Shown here: piece after piece, positions 34,517-42,900 of the stretch
How the letters are laid out: each line of letters starts with the position of its first letter
Position numbering within the stretch: position 1 is the stretch's first letter
Assembly: GCA_028284945.1 (NCBI GenBank)
Contig: JANQQJ010000037.1
Coordinates: forward strand, 61,112-125,111
DNA length: 64,000 nucleotides
Source of the DNA: Alphaproteobacteria bacterium
GTDB lineage: Bacteria; Pseudomonadota; Alphaproteobacteria; SMXS01
Reading direction: 5' to 3'
Translations under genes and position numbers: made by a program
Notes under the pieces: model-generated
What the model was told of the DNA's origin: nothing
Databases searched by the model: none
What the model saw: only the letters and a program-made list of their open reading frames with translations

Positions 34517-37500
34517 TTAATCGGCGGCTGCGGGTGAATGGTCTGCGGTCGTTTTATTCGTTCTGGGCGCACTAAGCCCCCGGATCACCACGTAGAACAC
34601 AGGCGTAAACAGCAGCCCGAAGAACGTCACGCCCAGCATGCCGAAGAACACTGCGGTTCCTAGCGCCTGGCGCATCTCTGCGCCTGCCCCGCTTGCGATC
34701 ATCAGAGGTACCACACCCAGAATAAAGGCGAACGACGTCATCAGAATAGGCCGCAAACGCAGACGGCACGCCTCAATCGCAGCCTCGAACCGGTCTCGTC
34801 CCTGTCGTTCAAGCGCGCGCGCAAACTCAACGATCAGAATGGCATTCTTGCTGGCCAGTCCGACGAGCACGACAAACCCGATTTGGGTTAGGATGTTATT
34901 GTCCATGCCACGGAAGGCAACGCCGCCGATGGCGGATAACAAACACATCGGCACGATCAAAATAATGGCGAAGGGCAGGGACCAGCTTTCGTACTGGGCG
35001 GCCAGTGCCAGGAAGACAAACAACACAGCCAGCATGAAGATGTAAATCGCCGTGTCGCCTTCCTGTGTTTGCTGGTAGGCGAGGTCGGTCCACTCGAACC
35101 CAATCCCGTCTGGCAAGGTCTCCTCTGCTAGCCGTTCCATCGCTTCGATGGCCTGCCCGGAACTGAAACCCGGCGCGATATCACCATTAATTTCCGTCGT
35201 AGGGTACAGATTATACCGTGGTACGCGATCAGGGCCGGCGATATCGCTGAATGTAACAAGCGAGCCCAGCGGGACCATCGCACCGTCACGGCTGCGGGTC
35301 CGCAGATTGGCGATATCGTCGCGGCTCAGCCTGAAGGGCGCATCAGCCTGCGCCGTCACCTGATATGTGCGGCTGAACAGATTGAAGTCATTGACATAGG
35401 AGGACCCAAGATAGACCTCCAGCGTCTCAAATACATTGGCAACAGGGACGTTAAGCATCTGCGCGCGCGCCCGGTCCACATCAACGAACAGCTGCGGCGT
35501 ATTGCCGCTGTAAGGCGTGTAAACGCTGGTTAGTGCTTCATGCTGATTGGCCGCTTGAACGAGGGCCTGTGTCGACTGTTCAAGCGTATGACGGCCCCGC
35601 GCCTCACGATCCTGGACCCGCATGCTGAAACCGCCGGCCGTTCCTATGCCTTCTACCGGCGGCGGTGGAAATACCAGAATAAACGCGTCCTGAATCTGTC
35701 CCATCCGGGCGCGCAGTTCGGCCAGCACGGACTCGCCGGTCACACCCAGTTCGGCACGCTCGTCATAGGGGGCCAGGGTCGCGAAAATGGCTCCCGTATT
35801 GGACGAGATGGTTCGCGTGGCGCCAGAAAAGCCGGCAAATGTCGCTGTATGCAAAACGCCTGGTGTGTCCAAAATCAGTTGTTCTGCCCGCTCGACCACT
35901 TCTGTGGTCCGGTCAAGCGACGCGCCGTCTGGCAGTTGAATGGCGGTGATGAAATAGCCTTTGTCCTGGGTCGGGATGAAGCCGGTCGGCACCTGCCCAA
36001 ATCCCCAGACTGTCAGGCCGATCAGCCCCGCATATATGGAGAGCATGATCGCTCCGCGTTTCGAGACGCGGGCGACAGAGGCCCCGTAACGGGCGCTCAG
36101 CCAATCGAAACCGCGATTGAAACGGCTGAAAAACCAGGTAAGGGGTCCGCCGCTCTTGTCGGCATTTGCATTATGCGGCTTGAGCAGAATACCGCACAAT
36201 GCAGGGCTTAGAGTCAGGGAATTGAAAGCCGAGATGGCGGTCGCCACAGCAATGGTCAGCGCAAATTGACGATAGAACTGACCGGAAATCCCCTCAAGAA
36301 ATGCGGTCGGAATAAACACGGCCGCCAGAACGACTGCGATGGCGATCAGCGCGCCGCCTACCTCGTCCATGGTTCGCCGTGCCGCTTCCTTGGGCGATAG
36401 CCCCATCGCTAGATTTCGTTCGACGTTTTCAACCACGACAATCGCGTCATCGACAACGATGCCTACAGCGAGAACGAGGCCGAACAGCGTTAGATTGTTG
36501 ATTGAGAAACCAAACACCGCCATCACAGCGAATGTACCGATCAGCGAAACGGGGATCGCCAAAATGGGAATCAGCGCCGCCCGCCAGCTTTGCAGGAACA
36601 GCAGCACCACCAGCACGACGAGGATGACCGCCTCAAGGATCGTGATCATCAGTTCATCGACTGACTGAGCGATGAACTCAGTCGGGTTGTAGATGATCTG
36701 GTATTCAAGTCCCTTTGGAAACTCGCCGGCGAGGCCCTGCATCATCGCTTTGACCTGTTCGGCGGTCGCCAGGGCGTTCGCACCGGGCCGTTGCGAGACC
36801 AGGATAACCACGGCTTGCTTGCCGTCGAGAAAGCTGTTGGTGACGTAATTGCGCGCGCCCAATTCCACCCGCGCGACGTCTTGCAGGCGCACCAGACCGC
36901 CGTCTTGGCCTGATTTGACAATAATTTGTTCAAACTGATCCACATCGGTCAGCCGGCCCTGAAGCTGGACGGAAAGCTGAAAGGCTTCCGGGCTCGGCAA
37001 GGGTGGCTGCCCCAATATACCGCCGGCGACCTGGATGTTCTGCTGGCGCATAGCGGCGACCACGTCGCCCGGGGTCATGTCAAGCGACGCCAGCCGGTCG
37101 GGATCAAGCCAGACGCGCATGCTGTAGTCACGGGCACCAAACATCTGCAGGTCACCAACCCCGTCAATGCGGGCCAGTTGATCGCGAACTTGCAACAGAG
37201 CGTAGTTGCTTATGTACAGTTGGTCATAGGTGTCGTCCGGCGACAACATGTGGATGACCATCATCAGATCAGGCGAATTCTTGCGGGTCGTGACGCCCAG
37301 ACGGCGAACCTCTTCCGGCAGCCGGGGCTCGGCAATGGCGACCCGGTTCTGTACCAGCACCTGCGCCTGATCGAGGTCGGTACCCAGTTCAAAGGTGATG
37401 GTAAGGGGCATACGGCCATCACCGGTGGCTTGCGAGTACATGTAAATCATGCCCTCGACGCCGTTGACCTCCTGTTCAATCGGGGTGGCGACCGTATCAG

Positions 37501-37678
37501 CGATCACCTCGGCGCTGGCGCCGGGATAGCTTGCCTGAACGACAATGGTCGGTGGCGCGACCTCTGGATATTGCGCTACCGGCAATGAAAAATAGGCCAG
37601 ACCGCCGATAATCACGATGAAGATCGAGATAACCGATGCGAAGATCGGGCGGTCGACAAAGAAGTGGCTGAACGTCAT
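34517..37678 (-). CDS. RND multidrug efflux pump, inner-membrane subunit (AcrB/HAE1 type)
   Basis: A 1053-residue proton-driven trimeric pump. It opens FFVDRPIFASVISIFIVIIGG, the HAE1 hallmark. TM4 has the paired aspartates in AVGIVVDDAIVVVENVERN (~400-418), and TM10 has the conserved Lys in VGLASKNAILIVEFARALE (~940). Two periplasmic porter/docking regions are present and the length is typical. It overlaps the adaptor gene by four bases (ATGA). No outer-membrane TolC-like gene lies in the window, so a shared TolC is likely. Substrates cannot be inferred. Confidence 0.95.
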   Translation of the reverse strand: MTFSHFFVDRPIFASVISIFIVIIGGLAYFSLPVAQYPEVAPPTIVVQASYPGASAEVIADTVATPIEQEVNGVEGMIYMYSQATGDGRMPLTITFELGTDLDQAQVLVQNRVAIAEPRLPEEVRRLGVTTRKNSPDLMMVIHMLSPDDTYDQLYISNYALLQVRDQLARIDGVGDLQMFGARDYSMRVWLDPDRLASLDMTPGDVVAAMRQQNIQVAGGILGQPPLPSPEAFQLSVQLQGRLTDVDQFEQIIVKSGQDGGLVRLQDVARVELGARNYVTNSFLDGKQAVVILVSQRPGANALATAEQVKAMMQGLAGEFPKGLEYQIIYNPTEFIAQSVDELMITILEAVILVVLVVLLFLQSWRAALIPILAIPVSLIGTFAVMAVFGFSINNLTLFGLVLAVGIVVDDAIVVVENVERNLAMGLSPKEAARRTMDEVGGALIAIAVVLAAVFIPTAFLEGISGQFYRQFALTIAVATAISAFNSLTLSPALCGILLKPHNANADKSGGPLTWFFSRFNRGFDWLSARYGASVARVSKRGAIMLSIYAGLIGLTVWGFGQVPTGFIPTQDKGYFITAIQLPDGASLDRTTEVVERAEQLILDTPGVLHTATFAGFSGATRTISSNTGAIFATLAPYDERAELGVTGESVLAELRARMGQIQDAFILVFPPPPVEGIGTAGGFSMRVQDREARGRHTLEQSTQALVQAANQHEALTSVYTPYSGNTPQLFVDVDRARAQMLNVPVANVFETLEVYLGSSYVNDFNLFSRTYQVTAQADAPFRLSRDDIANLRTRSRDGAMVPLGSLVTFSDIAGPDRVPRYNLYPTTEINGDIAPGFSSGQAIEAMERLAEETLPDGIGFEWTDLAYQQTQEGDTAIYIFMLAVLFVFLALAAQYESWSLPFAIILIVPMCLLSAIGGVAFRGMDNNILTQIGFVVLVGLASKNAILIVEFARALERQGRDRFEAAIEACRLRLRPILMTSFAFILGVVPLMIASGAGAEMRQALGTAVFFGMLGVTFFGLLFTPVFYVVIRGLSAPRTNKTTADHSPAAAD

Positions 37679-38841
37679 CCGCCGGTGGCCTTGGCGGTCT
37701 GAGTCTCGATTCGTGACCGTTCAGGCGCGACTTGTCCACCGGGCCGCGCGCGCTGCAATCCATTGATGACGATCCATTCATCCTCGGCGAGACCACTTCG
37801 CACGACGCGCAATCCTTTGACGATCGGGCCAAGCTCAACAGTCCGATACTCAACGGTGTTCGCGTCATCAACCACATAGACGAATTTTCGTGCCTGATCG
37901 GTGCCCACAGCTTCATCGGGGATCAATACAGCATCGTACTTGCCGCTGCCGATCAGCCGCAGCCGGGCGAACATGCCGGGCGTGAATATCAGATCCGGGT
38001 TATCCAGGAGGGCCCGGCCCTGAACGGTACCGGTTGCCAGATCGACAGTGTTGTCGACGAAGTCCATATAACCTTCGTGCCTGAAGTCATTTTCGTCCAT
38101 GAGGGAAAGCTGGACTGTGTTTGGCTCATCGCGTGAGCTTGGCCGGTCTCCGGTACGGGCCAATCGGCTATATCGCAGATAGGCGGCTTCATCGGCGTCA
38201 AAATAGAAGTGAATCGGGTCGAGCGATACGATCGTCGTCAGTAGAGTTGACCCTGACGTGCCACCGCTGATCAGGTTTCCAACCGTCACAAGGTCGCGGC
38301 TGACTCGCCCGGAAATTGGCGCCCGCACCTCGGTGAATTCCAGATTAAGTTGGGCGGCGCGCACCGCGGCTTCGGCGCCGGTGACGGCGGCTTCTGCATC
38401 CTGCTTTTCTTGCCGCCTTTCATCCACCATCTGCTGCGAAATGTTGCCCCGCTGGATAAGCGATTCCGCGCGCGACAAATCACGCTCAGCCAGTGTCAGG
38501 CGGGTTTTTGTGCGCGTCAGTTCGGCTTCGGCCTGTTGCAACGCAATGCGGAACGGGCGTTGGTCGATAACAAATAACAGATCGCCTTGATTGACGGTTT
38601 CCCCGTCCTCGAATGCGACGCGGTCAAGATAGCCGCTGACGCGGGCGCGGATTTCGACGAAATCGACGGCCTGGAACCGACCAGTATATTCGTCCCACTC
38701 GACCGTTTCCTGGACGACCGGCTGTGCAACGGTCACAGGTGGCGCCTGGGGCGTCTGGAGCGCGCCATCGCTATCTCCACAACTCACCAGCGCAAGGATG
38801 ACGGGTAACGCTGCGAAACGTGCGCGGAAAAATCTGGGCAT
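37675..38841 (-). CDS. RND efflux periplasmic adaptor (membrane fusion protein), lipoprotein
   Basis: A 388-residue AcrA/MexA-like adaptor. ATG 38841 starts a lipoprotein signal (FAALPVILALVSC, lipid Cys at ~20); the longer frame from 38880 is rejected since it would bury this signal. The lipoyl half-motifs are ARVSGYLDRVAFEDGETVNQGDLLFVID (~60-87) and RAPISGRVSRDLVTVGNLISGG; a helical hairpin lies between them and the beta-barrel and membrane-proximal domains follow. It bridges the pump to an outer-membrane channel. Confidence 0.93.
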   Translation of the reverse strand: MPRFFRARFAALPVILALVSCGDSDGALQTPQAPPVTVAQPVVQETVEWDEYTGRFQAVDFVEIRARVSGYLDRVAFEDGETVNQGDLLFVIDQRPFRIALQQAEAELTRTKTRLTLAERDLSRAESLIQRGNISQQMVDERRQEKQDAEAAVTGAEAAVRAAQLNLEFTEVRAPISGRVSRDLVTVGNLISGGTSGSTLLTTIVSLDPIHFYFDADEAAYLRYSRLARTGDRPSSRDEPNTVQLSLMDENDFRHEGYMDFVDNTVDLATGTVQGRALLDNPDLIFTPGMFARLRLIGSGKYDAVLIPDEAVGTDQARKFVYVVDDANTVEYRTVELGPIVKGLRVVRSGLAEDEWIVINGLQRARPGGQVAPERSRIETQTAKATGG

Positions 38842-38965
38842 AGTCAAATTCCCATCGTGACGTTGACCGGACCTTAGCAACCTAGACCGATCCTTCTTAC
38901 AATCATGCCAAAAGTTGATTGTTTGTTTGCCGGCGCGCCGAGAGGAACTATTAGGCCGTCAGCCC

Positions 38966-39304
38966 TCAAGGTTCGATCCCGTCCCAGCGTTTGCCGAGGT
39001 CGTGTAAGTCACACAGCGCCTCATGGAGCAGTTCGCCGCGTTTGGTTAATCCGTATGTAACCTTAGGCGGCCTGGTTTTTTCCGCCCGGCACCAAATCAG
39101 CTTGTCGGATTCCATCGCCCGCAGCCGATCGGTCAATACCTTTGGTGTGACTCCTTCAATCGCCTGGCGCAGTTCGCCGAACCGCTTCGGGCCATGCGCA
39201 CCCAGCACCCAAAGCACGTGAATTTTCCAAGCGCCCCAAATCAGCCGTAACAGGCGGTCTGATGGACACTTCTCGGGTTGTTGTTCATTCGAGGCATCGT
39301 TCAT
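38966..39304 (-). CDS. HxlR-family winged-helix regulator
   Basis: A 112-residue regulator: LLRLIWGAWKIHVLWVLGAHGPKRFGELRQAIEGVTPKVLTDRLRAME (~19-66) is the HxlR winged helix with the common W-K-x-x-IL and RF-EL-I-GI-xKxLT-L patterns. The usual Cys near the N-terminus is present (EKCPSDRLL), so redox or electrophile sensing is possible. It is the first gene before the RND operon on the same strand, 124 bases upstream of the adaptor, and is the likely local regulator of the pump. Confidence 0.88.
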   Translation of the reverse strand: MNDASNEQQPEKCPSDRLLRLIWGAWKIHVLWVLGAHGPKRFGELRQAIEGVTPKVLTDRLRAMESDKLIWCRAEKTRPPKVTYGLTKRGELLHEALCDLHDLGKRWDGIEP

Positions 39305-39957
39305 TTATGCTTCCCGCCGACTCGCCTGATCCGTGATCATCTGCATCTAACAGGCTGTGCTATTGGTTTCCAAAAGGTAACCACCGATTGCAGCCAAAGA
39401 GCTTCGACCCTGCAAGTAAATTGGTGTTTCGTCCCGCGCGCGTTGGCGGGCAAAGTCAGCGCAAGTTTCTTGATCTAAAGCCCCATGCCGCTTGATGCCT
39501 TTTGATTAAATCAGGCGTTGGCTGCAGCCAGTTGACGAGCGCGATTGGCGTATTTTGTGACAGCGCTTTTGTTCAGGTTGTGGGAGTGCCTGACTTTCAC
39601 CAATCCGATGATGGGATGACTGCCGAAAAGAAAACATACGCCAAGGAAATACAACCTTAAATAATCATACGTATCCAGAAGGTGCATCTGCTGCAAATCA
39701 GTCGTCGTGAGAAGGCACGTCAATTTATACGATCGCCACTCAATTTTCGTAGCACCTCAATGTACCCAATCGTTTGATTGTAAGTGGAAAATTACCGGAT
39801 CTGAATAATCGCGGCCCCATGGGGCGCTTATCCCATTCTGGCGCTTGTGAATGATTTCTGAAACGCGCAGTTTTGCGCCCGGCAACATGAACCGCCCTTC
39901 GAATTGGGTGGTAATCAACCTATGCGGCAAAAGCCGTCACTTAACTGGAGGAATTTT
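39305..39957. other. 653-base upstream region of the autotransporter
   Basis: No convincing gene. A 70-codon TTG-initiated frame at 39511-39723 (minus) has no recognisable product. The useful elements are the motif at 39791-39810, an adjacent 12-base palindrome (GCCCCATGGGGC, about 39814-39825), and the strong GGAGG six bases before ATG 39958. Confidence 0.45.
39791..39810 (+). promoter_or_regulatory. ATTACC-N5-TGAATAATC motif upstream of the autotransporter
   Basis: ATTACC GGATC TGAATAATC matches ATTACC AAAAG TGAATAATC at 18055-18074 at all 15 positions outside the five-base spacer. It lies ~148 bases before the autotransporter ATG. It may be an operator read by one of the duplicated XRE regulators (inference). 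Confidence 0.4.
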
Positions 39958-42900
39958 ATGGGGCGTTTCGCGGACAGTATGAAACAAACTGTTTCGGTTC
40001 TAGCCTTGCTCGGCACCAACCTAGCGGTAGCAACGGCGGCGCGCGCGGATATCATTGCGGGTACGCAGACTTCATTTAGCCAAACGACCCTGGCGACCGG
40101 CAGCACGCTAGAGTTTGCCAACACCGCAGTGGTAAGCCCCGGTGGTGCGCGATTTGATAACGGCACCGGCGGACCGGTTAACATTCTGGTCAATACCGGG
40201 GCGATTGTTTCCAACATTGGCGAGATCACACGGTCAGACTTTACCGACGCCTCGGACACGTTGACAGGTTTCTTTATTGAAGACCTCGAAGGCGATTTTA
40301 CCAACAACGGTACGATCTCTGCTGAACTGTTGATTTCAGCCGAAGAGTTCGACGCGATCTTTAACGGTGCGGATGCCACAGTGACGGGTGAACGTCCAAA
40401 TCTAACAGGCGCCGCCTATGGCGTTCGCAACGACACCGACTTCACAGGCACATTCACCAACACGTCGTCGGATTCCATCCTTGCCGAGGCCGTCATTGAA
40501 GCGGACTATGCGTTGTCCGCCCAGGGCTCAACCAATGCCGACGTGGACTTTGATCTCGACGTCGACGCATCGGGCAATGCAGTCTGGATTGAAGGGTTTG
40601 GCAACTACAGCGTGGTTAACACTGGCACGCTTGAAGGGATTGCGACGGCCAATACAACTGTTGTTGGTCTGGCGACCTCAAGTGATGGTGATGCGAAGGT
40701 TGAACTCGACGAGATAGACCTGCGCGCCCAAGCCTATGGTTTTTATGAGAAAGACAACGCTATTCCGTCCGACTTTGACAATTCGGGCGACATTCTGGCC
40801 ACCGCACTCAATACCGGCTCGCTAAGCGCGTTGGCTGATGGGGCCACAGGGGCTTTTGCAACTGTTGATCTCAGCATCGATGCCACGGCTGAAGCCGTCG
40901 CGATCGACCGGATCGTGGGTGACTTCAACAATGATGGGACCATTGCGGCAAAGGCGACAATTGATCTGCCAGTGACCGTTTCGGCGGAATCCAGTGAAGA
41001 GAACGCCAACGCGAAACTCGTTGATGACAATGACGTGTTTAGTGACATCGACGCCCAAGCTCGCGGTGTCGAGATTGAGGCGCTTGATGCTGCAGACGAT
41101 GAGGATTTTGCCACCTTCGTCAACAGTTCGGTCGAAACGATCTCTGCTGAGGCATCCATCGACGGGGTCTATGACATTTCAGCTATGGGGCAGACCGATG
41201 CCACGGTGACCTATAGCGGCATAGATTTCATCGCGTCTGCTACTGGTGTTGTCATTGAAGATGGTGACTATACGTTCGAAAATACTGGCGCCATTGCGGC
41301 GATAGGTAGGATCGGGACACCTGCAAGTGAGGTTGAAGCCGAAGGTGAGACCGAAGGCGGCGAGCAGGAGGAAGAGCAAACGGTCGCGGCAGAACCTTTA
41401 CAGATCGTTCTCTCTGCTACCGCGCCGGGAGAGGGCGCCGATGCCAACATCAATGTGAATGGGGATACGGTTTACTTTGATGCGACCGCATATGCGGTAG
41501 ACCTTTACGGAACGGTCTACGACTTCAACAATTCCGGCACGATTGATGCCGATGCTGATCTGCTGGTTGCCATTGAAGCCGTTGCCGAGGCAGCGAACGA
41601 TGCAGAAGTCGCCTTCACCACGCTTGAACCTCAAGCAGAAGCAACGGCCGTCTATGTCCAGAATCTCGATGGAGATTTCGACAACAGCGGATCCATCAAT
41701 GCAGCGGCAACGCTTGACTTCACCGTTCAGGCCGATGCAATCGGTGGCGACGGAGACAGCACTGCAGAGCTCGATATCGACAAGGATCGGCTAGAAGCCC
41801 AAGCCCACGGTGTATGGATCAGTTCAATCGGTGAATTCGATGATGAAGAGGTGGAAGATGGCGCCAGCTTTATCAATAGTTCCGTCAATACCATCTCAGC
41901 GACGGCTGAAGTCGACACGCTCTATGATCTGTCGGCCAGCGTTGAGGGGTCGGGCAAAGCCAGCGTATCGGTCACCCGCGTCGAAGTGTCCTTGCACGCC
42001 GAAGGCGTTTTCATTGATGACGGCGTCTACGATGTCGCCAACAGCGGCACGATCCGCAGTGAAGCCAGGCTTGGCTCCGCCCAGATTGACGCTGTCGAAG
42101 ATGAAAATGGCGACATCGTCACGCCCGAAGTGGCGGAAGTAAGAGCGCAATTCATCTCGAGCGCCGTTTCACCGGAAGGCGATGCGGATGCAGATGCGGG
42201 GCTCGTTGATGCAGACGTGCGCGCCACAGGCTTCCTCGGTGAAGGCACGGCCACCGGCTTTTCAAACGAAGAGGCCGGGGCGATCACGGCAGACGCTGAA
42301 TTGCTGATCACTGTCAGCGCGGTTGCGACAGCTGGTGACGAAGCCAATGCGACAGTCGAGAACGAACTCAGGGCGGTGGCGACAGCCGTTTATCTGGAAG
42401 ACCTCACCGGGGCCTTCAGCAACTCCGGCTCACTAGAAGCCAGTGCTGAGTTGGATGCAGATGTGCTCGCCAGTGCGTCTGCCGGTGTCAGCTCTGCCGA
42501 CAACTATGTCGACAATCAGGTAACCGTCCAAGCCATTGGTGCAGACCTGGATGGCGTTTCCACCTCATTCGCAAATAGTGGCAGCATCGCTGCGCAAGCG
42601 ACAGCGGCGATCTCCGAAACCTATAGTGCGAATGGCGAAACCTCTGGCTACATCGACATCTCGAACGAGGTCGACGTGTCCGCTACTGGTGTGGAGCTCC
42701 TTGATACGCTCGCGGGCGATTTCAACAATACGGGCAGCATCACGGCGGATGCCTCGCTGAACGCCTCGCTGGATGTAAACTCCCAACAATCTGAAGGTCC
42801 GGACTTCGTTGATATTTCTTACGATAACGAGGTTTCTGCGATCGGTGTTGCCGCAGAGTTCCTGGTCGGCGCTACCGAAGAAGGTGACCCCATCATGCGT

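Noticed and set aside
38966..38995. GGTTCGATCCC resembling a tRNA T-loop
   Set aside because: It lies in the final codons of the HxlR gene, and no acceptor, D or anticodon arms can be built around it.
39511..39723. 70-codon minus-strand frame upstream of the autotransporter
   Set aside because: TTG start, no convincing ribosome site and no family features; treated as non-coding.
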